This document shows positions 1 to 11,134 of a DNA stretch of 64,000 nt, piece after piece (position 1 is the stretch's first letter; every line of letters starts with the position of its first letter). The position numbers and the translations under genes are program-made. Below the pieces are notes generated by a model. It did no database searches. It worked only from the letters and a program-made list of their open reading frames with translations, and was not told the DNA's origin. Source of the DNA: Welwitschia mirabilis (lineage: Eukaryota > Gnetophyta > Gnetopsida > Welwitschiales); the NCBI GenBank assembly GCA_051453625.1, contig JBOZIK010000001.1, positions 191,260,938-191,324,937 on the forward strand, read 5' to 3'.

Positions 1-3000
1 CATATTCACCATTGCATCTACTGTTACTCTTCGCACTTCACTGTCCTATGAACGACTATCTTGACCTCAATCCTAAAACCCTAGGATTACCTGATTTGTG
101 AAGGTTTGGAAGCCTTGAGGAACTAAACTTATGACAAGTGAAAAAAGATCTTTTCTAGGTTTACTAGATCTAATAAGTAGCTTATCATAGGTGTTTACAA
201 AAATAATTTCAAGAATTATGTAAGGAACCTGTTTCTAGTATTCTCAAATGGCATAAGTTTTCTATTCTTTATTACTATAGTACATAATTCATCTTGAATG
301 TGGTACTATGAATTTTAAGTTTTATAGTTAGACTAACCATGAAAAGAAATTTGTTAAATTTATAGATCTGAGAAAGAATGTAACTTTATTAAGCTTTATG
401 CCACATCATTGGATAGAGTGTTTTAGTATTATAATACTTAAGAACTAAGAGCAAGATTGATCCATGGCTTATTAGGAGATGTCAGATGTTAAATGTCTAA
501 ATTTTTACTACTTGTTTTAATCTTCATCTGGTGTTTAAGCTAATTATTTAGATATTATATGGATCCAAATATGATTTGAAGTTCTCTTTATAGACAAGAT
601 TTAGATAGACGAGTTTTATGAAGATTATTTAACATTCATCATTATTTAAGGATGGATAACCTAATACTATTATATACTTTGATCATTTGACTAATCTAGG
701 TAGTTTGATGTGGTAATATATTGAACATTCAAAACTAGTGGCATTGATGCTATACTTTCAGGTTCTCCATTAAGTGAATGCTAGGTACTTTGCTCTGGTG
801 CATTTCTTCTTTCGAATCCCTTTCTTTCCTATGTTAGTTCTAGCCTTTCTTTCTATTGATCTTAGATTCAATTGATCTTAGACTATATGGTAAATATTTT
901 TTCTATGCAAACTAGGCATCAAATTTCATTATTTTATTTTGATCTATGATTTTTCCTATAAATTTGAATGTCACTATCTTGGATTCATCTTGACTACTAT
1001 TATTTTTTTAATCTACATGGATGGACAAGTAGAGTTTTAGACTATTCTTACCCTACTTGTTTTGAAAATTTTGCTTTTTTTCCATGGGACGCCTTCTGTT
1101 TACTAATTCTTTTGATTACATAATTAAAATGAAGTCAAAAAAATTTTCATTGGTGATCACCTCTAGTAGGAAAGCATGCTATAGTATTTCATTAAATAGA
1201 TCACATAATTGTAGTATTGGAACATTCCCTTTCTACTTAAAAATGGTCAATAGACTGATAAGAAATAAGATATTTTAGTATGTTTCATAGAAGCCCAGAA
1301 TAATCTATCTAGTTTTTAAAAGTCTTAGTACTAAAGTATGTGGAAGAACAATCTTTGAAACCATACATGGCTAGTGATGTTTTAGCTAAAACCCCTACTA
1401 ATCAATGGCCAATGCACAATGACCCTAAGCATCCAAACGACCACTAGATAAATACTTTCAAGCTAAATCATTTTTACATATTACAAGAGAACATAAAACA
1501 TTATATGTAATAGAAGATTTCATGTGAAACCTATCTGCTTATGGTGCTTCTTATTTTTAATAGAATAAGTGTCAGATAAAAGACCTACTATGACCATCTT
1601 ATTTGGTCTTGAGTATAGATACTTTGGAGAATAAACATGTCTTTATGTCTGTTATTCTCTAGAAGACTAGTTGCAAATGTGAGTATCTTTTAGAGGATAT
1701 TTTGAATGCCAATGGCATCTTTTGCTTTGCAACTTGTACTTTAGGAGCCAAATTCTAGAAAAGAGAAAATAAATCTCAAACAAATCACAATTTTTCTTTG
1801 ATTCTATACTAGGTTTTATGCTTCGCTAGTCACAAGCACTTTGAAGGATTGATAAGTTACAGACATTTTTAAAAAATTCATTAACAATAGAAAGATGTGA
1901 AATAGAGTTAGATCCAGGCCCTGATTTGTTTTGTTTCTATTTTTCCTTCATTGGATTATCTTGTTTCTAGAGTGATTCTTCTCTTTTACTCTGCTAAAAG
2001 TTCTAATGGTAAGAAGAATTATGTGTACACTAATATGATTTCTAGTAAAAGAAATGCACTCTAAGCTTTTTTAACTTGATTCTGATGAATGATCATTAGA
2101 TTTGATTAGCCTCATTCAATCATTTAACTTAAAAGTTTGAAGATTGTAAAAGTAAAATGTAAAATACATTTAATATAAATAATATAATTAATCCACTTCT
2201 CTTCCCTCTAAAATTAGTAGAAGACTTCATTTGATGTAGAAACTTTTAGCTTACTGAGAAACTCTAACTCTCTCATGCTTGACTTCACATCACAACAAAA
2301 TCAACTAGAGAGAACTACCATTCATTTGAATGTCTCTCTTATATCATCAGTATATTGATGTAGGGACATTCATAAAGTAGGTAAAATATTTATTTCCTTA
2401 CTTTAAATATGTGTCATTCAGGGACTTTAAAATTTACTTGAAAATAAATTGGAGTTGATTTAAAGTTTACTTCAATACTACCTAAAATATTCCTACTAGC
2501 CATAAGGGAAGGAATCAGTATCTAAATGCATCAAACTAAGTACACAATAACATAGATGTGACTTGATGATGAAGAAAAGCATGATCCCTTCTACATATCT
2601 ATTAGTGTACTCTACCATAAAGTCATAATGTTAAAGATATTTTCCTTGTAGAATATTAGAATAATAAATTTTTTACTTTATAGCAAATTATTTGCCTACA
2701 AAACTATTTGAAATAACCCCTTTATAGTAAAGAATTTGCATATGAAAGTAAATTAATACATGAAATGGATCTAACTAGATGTGAATGGACTACATGTAAA
2801 AATCCTAAAATAGAGAGGAATAGAATCACTTCATCATTGATCATCGGATACTTGTGAATTTAGCTTTTGTCTTACCAAGGGAACTAAGAGAAAGGAATTA
2901 TTTACCTTCTTGATTTTTTCAAATCATATTACTTATTTATTAGAAGTAAACTTTAGCAATGGATGATAAAGCTTAGGACTTCTCTTAATTTAATTGTAGT

Positions 3001-4023
3001 AATTTAGAGGTAATACAAAGAAATCATTATTAAAAATAATAAGTTAGAAAATTATGTTGAATGTCATCATTAAATTGGGATGTAGAAAGGTTTTTCACTT
3101 ACTCCTCTTTTATTTGGCATTTCCATAAACTAATTAACATAGTTGTTAAAAAAGGTTATTATGGAACATTTGGTGTAAATTAGGAATTTTATTATTAAAT
3201 ATCCTCCCCTTGCTAATAATTCAACTTTAATATATACATCATTTAAAGGTAACCTATACATACTATAAGTATTGAATGATTTTTTTTTAATTGTTTTTGT
3301 TGTTGTTTAACTAGTGACATGAATATAAATATTAGTAAAACCAAATTTATATGTTGTGATACTAGAAAAACAGGAAATGGCTATAGGCTTAACATACAAA
3401 TGCAAGACAACTTAATAGAAGTATGAATAATGTTTCATCACAGAATCCATTTGTTTATGGAGGATCATCCTCTATTACAACCAAACTAGATAGAAAAGAA
3501 AATTGACAACAAAGAGAGTGATATAGAAGAAGAAGAAAATTTCTTGAGGTTTGATCATTCCAAGCATAAGAGATGATTAGTATTATACCTATCCTGATGA
3601 TTAATATCATTAGTTAATAATATTTATTAATAACATTTCATCTTATTCAAAATTTATATGGCATTAAAGAAATATTTTTTTTGACAAAATATTATTTATC
3701 ATTTTAAGTTTTTTTTATATCAAGTCATTTTGAATCTCTTAAGAGATGCGTTTGGCATTAAATTCCAAAGATAAAAATTTGAGATATAGTTAGATAGTTA
3801 AGAAGTGGATATTGACTAAACTATGCATTTGAAATTTGACCAATTAAAATGTTAATTCAAGAGAAAGATATAATTAAAGGAAGATTAATTCAACATTATA
3901 AATATAAGGATTATGAGAGATAGAAGCAGAAGCTACTTGAAAATAAAAAATACATGTATTATAGTGAAGAACTAAGCTTTTTGCTTAGTTTTTAAGGACA
4001 AAAATTTTTAAGGGATGGAGAAA
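1..4023. other. AT-rich DNA without a recognisable gene
   Basis: Both strands are full of stops. The longest open frame (1084-1278, 64 residues) resembles no family I know. A polypurine stretch, AAGGGATGGAGAAA at 4010-4023, abuts the LTR that follows. Part of this stretch is therefore probably the eroded 3' interior of that LTR element, but I could not identify RT, integrase or gag motifs in it. A short perfect hairpin (stem AACTAAGC) lies near 3970-3990. Nothing else is supported. Confidence 0.5.
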
Positions 4024-4805
4024 TGTCACATCTAGATTTTTAAAGGATTAAAAGATTAAGCTTAATTAGTTAAATAAAAACTAAATTAAAATAATTTTAT
4101 TACTATTAAGCTAATTTAATTCCTATATTCTTTATTTATTATATAATATTATTAGGAAAATGTAATTACTTTGAGGAAATTTGTTGTGCTGCAATTATTA
4201 TTTTAAGTGCGTTTTTCCTTATAATAGCCATAATTAATAATATTATTTTTGTATTAATTATTTGATTATTTAATTATAATTTTTAGTCACTAAATTAGTG
4301 GCTAAATTACTAATTAAATTAGTGGCTAAAGTAGTGGTTATATTATTTCATTTTCTTTTTGTAACTATTGCATTTAAATACCAAGATTATTATTTTTCTT
4401 CTATAGCTAACTAATAGTCTCACAATTATTATTTTTATTGATTTTTGTTGTGTAATAATTATAATTAATGCTTTAGTTTTACTCATTTAATTGCTTATTT
4501 TAGAAAATACCAAAAAGTTGTGAATTTGTAATTATTGTAATGAATAGAGATGCTTAACATTTGAATTTATTTTATTCTTGTTTATTTCTGGTAAATGCCA
4601 AAGAATATGTTAAATTTTAACTACTATAATTGTATGGAATATCTTATTATCACTGCAAATGTCTCATTTATCATTTATGAAAAGAATGATTATTATTTGT
4701 TATTTCCAGTGGTCAAGCATGAAGTGGAATGGGAAAGTGGAATTAAAATCATTTTATAGTAATGGGTTGTATGACTCTTGAAATTCAACATTTATTTTGA
4801 GTTCC

Positions 4806-4813
4806 TATAAATA
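4806..4813 (+). promoter_or_regulatory. TATA box of the LTR promoter
   Basis: TATAAATA followed by AGGAGTC, about 780 bp into the LTR. This is the usual place for the promoter at the U3/R border. The AATAAA about 250 bp downstream supports the reading. Confidence 0.55.
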
Positions 4814-5054
4814 GGAGTCTTTTCTTAGATTTGATTCTTCAAAAACCTTCTAGCCTTGAACTTTCTTGTGGAGATCTATCTTAGAGTCTTGAAAGCTTGA
4901 GTAATATCATTTTTAAAGCTTGGAAATCTGAGCTTTGAATTTTAGGTACGGTACTAAGGAATTCTTGCATATTTTGTATGGTTTCATGGATTTTTTCTTG
5001 TTATCTTATTTGATCATGTAAGTCTCTTCTTACACATGTAATATCTTGACTATG

Positions 5055-5060
5055 AATAAA
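5055..5060 (+). terminator. Poly(A) signal of the LTR
   Basis: AATAAA at 5055-5060, about 250 bp downstream of the LTR TATA box, consistent with the end of the R region. It is a short motif in AT-rich DNA, so the support is the pairing with the TATA box. Confidence 0.45.
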
Positions 5061-5915
5061 AGTTATTCTTAAATAAACTTGGCTAAGTGAACAAATTATG
5101 TGGTTTTAAGGGCTAGGCCATTTGAGGGATTCCATTAGCCATAAAAGTTAGCTAGTAGAGTAAATATGGTGATTGGAGTTTGTTGATGGCCTACCTAGTT
5201 GTGCAAGGTAGGATGTCTATATAGCTTTAGAGTGTTTTATCCTATTTGAAGGGTTTTTATTAGCCATACGAATAAACCTATAGACATATGAGCATTTTTT
5301 ACACCATTCTGATAATACATTCTTAGATTACAGAAACTTGAATATTACATTCTTATACTAATGGAATATTGAATACTATGATGTGATTACTTATGGGTTC
5401 CAAAGTCTTATTCTTGTATTAATGTACTCATGCATTGGACCTATCTCATCTATATTGTCTCACTTCATGCCTTGTCAATATCCTTAGGGCTTAATTACTA
5501 CGACATACTGGGAACTGTGATTATTTCACAATTCTCATATTATATTATCTATGTAGTTTTAAGAGCATCAATGGATTCATGTCATTGAGAATGAATTCCT
5601 GTTGTTATTTGCTTAAGATAATTTTATTATTTATTTTATCCTTTACATAGTTATAGTTTTAACATGTGAAAGCGTATTATTATTACAAGTTTTCTATGAA
5701 AGTTATGCAAACATTGTAACTCCCCTATTAGCCTATGAAACTCATGTTATTATCATTATTATAATTACCAATCTATAATTATATTTTGATATTAGATTAA
5801 GGTTTTTATTTTAAAAATGATAAATTTTTAATTAGTGCATAGTTGTGATGAGAAATGTTAAGGATGTTGCATTACATAACATTTGTAGTTTTGGGTTAAA
5901 AATTAGGATGTCACA

Positions 5916-7463
5916 AAAAACCTCTAAACATTAGGATAACCCAAGTGAACCCTCTGGATCCGATCATTCTATTAGATCCACAAGTTTGTTCAAGATACCA
6001 GATGCTTTTAAAGTCAATAATAAGATAGAGGAGCTAACAAGAAGAGTAGAATATTTATTCGCCTCATTTTCACCTTTGATCACTAGACTCAAATGTCTAA
6101 TTTGCCACATAGATTTACATAAGAGAATCAAGTACTCATACATTTCCCTATTTTAACACATAGTAAATAAAGAATTTAATGCAGTAGAACACTAATGGAA
6201 AAATTAGAAAAATGACCCATATTCCAATACCTACAACCATGGGTAGAGGAATCACCCTAATGTTTCTTGAAAGAAAGATAACTCTTATAGCCAAAATCAT
6301 AGCAATCAACCGAGAAATTCATTCTTTTTAACATTCTCCCATTCGTTTCCATTAAACTATCAAAACCCTCTTCATCCCCTCCATTGGAGGAATCATTAAG
6401 AAAATTCATGGACAATCAAGCTCAAATGAAACATTATCAAATGCAAACTAATCATAACTATGAAAACTAAATAAAACAATCTTGAATAGACCTCATAAAT
6501 CCAAATCCAAATGCTTTAATAAATTCTCTCTTCTCTAAACTAAATAAAACCTAGAAAACTTCTCATGAGCTCATAGCCAAATACTAAAAAAATTAGATTT
6601 ATAGAAGGATTAAAGCCTACTTAAATCAAAGAAACTAAGTTCATTCATCTGAGAAGTCAAAAAGAATTCAAAAGTCAACCTAATACAAAAATAACTAATG
6701 AAAAATCAACTCTCATAAAAGACAAAGATAAAGATGGAATGATGAAAAAACCTTTACTCATCCATAAAGAACCATTACGTTTACCCCAATAGCTTAGGAA
6801 GGTTAACATAATGCAAAAAAAATTAAAAACTTTAGAGATTTTTAATAAAGTTGAGATAAATATCCTCCTTTTGTAAACAATTAAGCAAGTTCCTTCCTAT
6901 GTAAAATTTCTTACGGACATGTGTATAGTGAAAAGGAACTTGAATGTGAAAAGTGGAGCAATTTTAGTATAAGAAACTAGTGCAATTCTTTAAAACCAAT
7001 TTTCACCCAAATATAAGGACACTAGATGTCCTACAATTACTAATACCATTGAAAATAAATAATTTAATCAAGCCTTTTTAGACTTAGAATCTAGTGCAAA
7101 TTTGCTTCCGTATGGAACCTAAAAAGATTTAGGTTTGAAAGGGATTAAAAATACTAAACTTTAACTCATTGATAACTCTATGAAAACCGATTTAGGGGTT
7201 ATAGAGGATGTTAATGTTTAGGTAGACAGGTGTTAATTTTGCGTGCGCGGGTGGGGGGGCGGCAAAGACCCTTCCTAGAAACTTTAAATTCCATAATTAA
7301 CTATAAAAAGGGTTTGATAAAAATATCTTCTAGCAATACGGTGATAGACTTAAACGTTTTTAATGCCATGAAACTAACTTCTAATAATGATAGAATAGAA
7401 AATATGGATTGAATGGAAAGCCTTATCGAAGATCAAGAACCTTCCACTCACTTTCATAAGAAC
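5916..7463 (+). pseudogene. Athila-like gypsy gag (C-terminal part) and protease, decayed; left half of interrupted host element
   Basis: Translating across stops and frameshifts gives a familiar Athila order. A degraded zinc-knuckle region lies near 6.09 kb. At 6211 the motif NDPYSNTYN is followed by two stops where tryptophan codons are expected. The aspartic protease site reads FLDLESSANLLPYG near 7075-7117, with the catalytic Asp kept but the following Gly changed. A later protease segment, RPFLETLNSIINYKKG, lies in 7230-7412. The gag N-terminus is missing because the LTR at 4024-5915 abuts it. The sequence stops at 7463 and resumes in register of content at 28722 with the protease-RT linker, so this is one half of a split element. 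A G-rich tract at 7241-7263 replaces part of the protease. Confidence 0.8.
7241..7263 (+). other. Abrupt G-rich tract inside the decayed protease
   Basis: A 23-base, almost entirely G/C stretch (it includes GGGTGGGGGGGCGGC) sits in very AT-rich coding remnant. It lies exactly where the family protein would have more residues between two protease blocks. It may be filler DNA at a deletion junction or a sequencing/assembly error. Confidence 0.5.
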
Positions 7464-7783
7464 TAAAATATTTAAGATTCTGCCAATAAATGAGAAATGA
7501 ATAAGGAAAAAATTATTCAAACATCAAACTCCATGATTTAAATGAGTAGATTGATTGATGCTTAAACTAGTAAGGTTGTGAGACTATGTATTTCATTAGC
7601 ATTCAATTGTATTTATACATAGAGTCTCATAACCATATTCCCTAAATAGCCAAGCTAATCTCTCAACAGAATCTCACATATGCATTATTCTGTCATGTAC
7701 CTTACATAAGTACATTTATCTCATCCTCTCAATTTAGTAACAAATCTAACTGTATTTGGAATGTTGGCATTACCTTCCTCACA
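7464..7783 (-). mobile_element. LTR copy A of a small non-autonomous LTR element
   Basis: About 320 bp, clearly homologous to the sequences at 8107-8257 and 18710-18970 plus 28672-28721. On the minus strand it begins TGTGAGGAAGGTAATGCC; the other copies begin TGTTAGAAATG or similar. The end at 7464 abuts the host gypsy protease sequence. The five bases before it (AGAAC) resemble those after copy C (AGGAT), compatible with an eroded target duplication. Unlike copy B, no polypurine tract borders its inner side. Confidence 0.65.
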
Positions 7784-8106
7784 ATATCAAATAAATTACA
7801 ACACGAAATTCACAGCAATAACAACTCATGCATGAAGTAGTTTTAGTGAGGCAAATGAAGAATTTTTAATAATTTCTTGCTAGTGAACCTCTATAGAACA
7901 AGAAAGAACATTCATGGAATAAGTTCAAACAAACTAATATTTGCTCCTAGAATCTTGTCACCGGCAATACCTGTAGAGATAATGGGTTTCAATGATGAAC
8001 GAAGAANNNNNNNNNNNNNNNNNNNNNNNNNNNNNNNNNNNNNNNNNNNNNNNNNNNNNNNNNNNNNNNNNNNNNNNNNNNNNNNNNNNNNNNNNNNNNN
8101 NNNNNN
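7784..8106. other. Spacer between LTR copies A and B, ending in a 100-N gap
   Basis: 223 bp of non-repeated AT-rich sequence and then 100 N (8007-8106). No open frame or family motif was recognised. It separates two LTR copies of the same family. It may be a remnant of an internal domain left by unequal exchange, or a separate insertion. Confidence 0.4.
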
Positions 8107-8257
8107 GTCTCATAACCATATTCCCTAAATAGCTGATATAATTTCTCATCAAAATCTCATAGATACATGATTCATTCATGTACCTTAGACAGGTTCATCC
8201 TCTTAATTTAGTAATGAATCTAACTATGTTTGGAATGTTGGCATTACATTTCTAACA
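8107..8257 (-). mobile_element. LTR copy B (left part hidden in gap), 3' LTR of the small LTR element
   Basis: Matches LTR A from about 7622 onward and ends at 8257; the minus strand starts TGTTAGAAATGTAATGCC. On the minus strand it is immediately preceded by a polypurine tract (AAGGGGATGAT, in 8258-8268), the standard primer for plus-strand synthesis. It therefore behaves as the 3' LTR of a minus-strand element whose 5' LTR is copy C. Roughly half of it is in the 100-N gap. Confidence 0.65.
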
Positions 8258-10046
8258 ATCATCCCCTTAATAACAACGTTCTAATTGTCATCTACTACAT
8301 CCCCTTAATGCATGCACTATTCAATTAGATGTCATTCATAAAATCATGTAGCAATATCAATTAAGTTGGTCTTGAAGTTTTCTTGCTTTTGAGTCAAGAT
8401 CTCCTTTCTTTATTATTGATGGTATTACCATGCTAGCTATCCTCGTATTGCATGATGTTTAAAGACTTAAATTATCTTCACAATACTCCTCTTCCTTTTC
8501 TGCAAGTGAGAAGGGAAAAACCTTGTTGTGCATAAGCTCAATTGCACAACTTTGAAGATTAGGTTTTATTAAGAAAATCTTATCAAGGTTGAAATTCACT
8601 ATTCTCAGCTGCATAAATAAATTTATAGTATGTCTATGTTAGATCACATTATTATTGTAGTCTCAAGATTAATAAATGCCTCATAGTTTTAAAGAGCTAA
8701 CTACAACTAGGAATAAGAGGTTAGATGTTTTATTTAATTCCAAGACACCTTTTTAAAAATTAAGATAAATAATAAGATAATTTACTAAGGGCCTTATAAA
8801 ATGGTAAATCAAGCCCTTTGGTAATTTTGAAAACAAACGTAACTCATTTTACAAAGGTGGATTACTACCTTAAGATGGATAGTCTTAAGGTTTTTTATCT
8901 ACATAGGTAAAATGGAACAATAAAAAATAAAGATATGTTAAGAAGATATGTATGGTAGGATTGTAAAAGTTTCTAAGGATAGATAAGAAACTAATAGCAG
9001 AAGACTCAATGCTAGATAAAGTTGAAAGATTAGAATTTTAAATCTGAAACCACTTGCCTTTGATCTTGTGAAACTTTCTTATGGCCTTTTCCTAAATCAC
9101 TCCCTATGCTTGCCTGCATGATCAATCTCATTGCACAATGCTATAACATTCCTTTTCTATGCATATCAAGATAAAATGCAAAGGAGATTAGATGTTTTCT
9201 TTTTAGGGTATTGATGACTCTATTTATGTACTATATTGATGACTCTATCTATCTAATATATAAAGGCCATATTGTTTGCTTTCCAGTGCATCATTTGAAT
9301 TGGATATGAATTATAGAATTGACACCATAGCCTTTAAAGTAGAAGATTAAAATTGAAGAATACAACATTCTTTGTTTCCTTCAAAATTTAATAGACAAGC
9401 CATGCATTCCAGTGCTTCGAGCTTTTGAATCTGCTATAGTATATGTATAGGTAATGTATCTTTCTTAGCAGATTATCTGTGTATTAATCATATCCATTTT
9501 TTCTTCTAGATATCCTCACCCATGAGGAGTACCAGAGACCATGTGTCTTCAATTTCAATAAAATCCCCATAATTTTACTTTACAAAATCAAAAACAAGCT
9601 CAACAAAAGCTGTATCAAGGATAAGGTCTACAAAGCCTATGAGGACTAGAGAATCTTCCAAGTAGTTGATCATGGTGTTCATGAACATCTTATTTAAATA
9701 AATTTAGGCATGAAATATGACATCAAAATCAGTAACTAGAAGTAATGCAGTGGATAGCAATAGCAGAGAGTTATCACCTATAGTATTAGACATTCTTTGT
9801 GATCTCCATAGAAAGCAGAAGTAAAGGATCAGTCATAGCAAAGGAGGCATTGATGGAAAAGGAGCTCCATCATGTAGAGGTCAGTGTACCAGCTCTTGAA
9901 TCAGTGGTGAATCTTGGTGCTGATACCACTATTGATAGCATGAGTGCAAAAATTACCGTAAATCTTGAACTCATCATCAGTGTGCATGAGATTGGCATAG
10001 AACTCCACTAATAGATCATGCATGTAGATTCCATGCTCATCACTAT
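8258..10046 (-). mobile_element. Internal region (3' part) of the small non-autonomous LTR element
   Basis: It lies between LTR B and the gypsy insertion at 10047. Joined in thought to 17818-18709, it gives an interior of about 2.7 kb between LTRs B and C. I found no gag, protease, integrase or RT motifs on either strand; the small open frames near 9.8-10.1 kb look accidental. With its primer site and polypurine tract it fits a non-autonomous element of the LARD/TRIM kind that would need proteins supplied in trans. Confidence 0.5.
10042..10046. repeat. Target-site duplication, left copy (ACTAT)
   Basis: ACTAT directly left of the gypsy element. It is identical to 17818-17822 on the other side. 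Confidence 0.85.
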
Positions 10047-11134
10047 TATTACAGTGCGTATTTGTGTAAAGATTTAAGCATAAAAAGATCCTTTCATTCA
10101 CAAATAAAATAGACATCTACACAACACAACACACTAATATAGATTAGAGTTGGCTCGAATATCATATCTCATTGAAGACAATAAGGATTGATTTCTAAAA
10201 AGAATATGGTAATTGGAATTTTAAAAATAATGTAAAAAATAAAGATGCAATGCAAATGTAAATGCAACTAAATCTAAATGCAATGTAAAATGATTCTAAA
10301 CTACTTTCTTTCAGCCTTAACAAAGGTTGCTCTTAAGACCCGTATCACCAATGAAACTATCACTAGATTAAGGGCAACATAAACTATAAGGAACATCTAA
10401 CATAAATAAATGCATAAATTAAAATAAATCTTTATATTAAAAGGAACTAGCATCTGAGTTACAAAATAGCTAGGCCTCAATGGAGGATGCACAACGCTCA
10501 ACCCAAGAGAATGTCTTTTTACAACTATCAAGATGGGACTTTTGTCCTTCAATCTTCTATCACGAGAATTTTTGGTACATCAAAGATGGAGAGGAAAGTT
10601 AAAGAAGGGTCTTCTTTATAGGGTCACAAAGAAAAATTGACACACAAAAGTTACTACAAAACATGTTATAGAAAAGAAATAAATAAAACAGATAAAGGTC
10701 AATAGTTAGTTACAATATCATCCTGTTATTATGAAAATGACTAAGGGGATGATGGATCAAATGTTACAGTGGTTTTCCTTCCTATCGTCTAGATGATATA
10801 AGGGATGACAACCTTTTATAAAGCATGATTTAGTAGTTCCATCTCTAGTCCACGTCATCATCCAATGTGGCATGTGTAGTGTCATTGTCTTTCCTATCAT
10901 GGAGATGACAGAGGGAATAATAATCTTCTTTGTTTATCTAAGTGGGGATAAGCTAGTCTTTTTCATTAGTAATCTTCCTCTAAATATATGTGTATTAAAA
11001 TGTGTCTTAAATGCATCAAATCAGATCTTCCATCAATTCTCCAAAATCCTCATAATTGCATTTAAAGCTATATAAATGTCCTACAAAATAGCTCCTAAAA
11101 CCCTATCAAATACACACAAATTGGTAGTGCATCA
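10047..11134 (-). repeat. 3' LTR of the gypsy element
   Basis: About 1.09 kb, aligned along its length with 16723-17817, with shared blocks such as GTCATTGTC and CAAATACACACAAATTGG. On the minus strand it starts TGATGCACTACCAATTTG, preceded by a purine-rich AGTGAAAGGGC that serves as polypurine tract. It contains many transitions relative to the other LTR. Confidence 0.85.

Larger units (their letters stand above)
4024..5915 (+). mobile_element. Long terminal repeat, probably of a gypsy-type element
   Basis: The block begins TGTCACATC straight after a polypurine tract and ends GGATGTCACA, typical of plant Ty3/gypsy LTR ends. It contains a TATA box (TATAAATA, 4806-4813) and a poly(A) signal (AATAAA, 5055-5060) at the spacing expected of a U3-R-U5 LTR. 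Its length of about 1.9 kb fits a gypsy element. The polypurine tract on its left suggests a 3' LTR of a plus-strand element. The flanks AGAAA and AAAAA would also allow a solo LTR. It directly abuts gag-like sequence of a different element on its right. No second copy was seen in the window, so the borders rest on end motifs only. Confidence 0.6.

Noticed and set aside
60-110. Telomere-like CCTAAAACCCTAGG words
   Set aside because: Only one or two imperfect copies of CCCTAAA-like text; no array.
1084-1278. Possible small gene near the left edge
   Set aside because: 64 residues with no family resemblance, AT-driven composition and no neighbouring exon or promoter signal.
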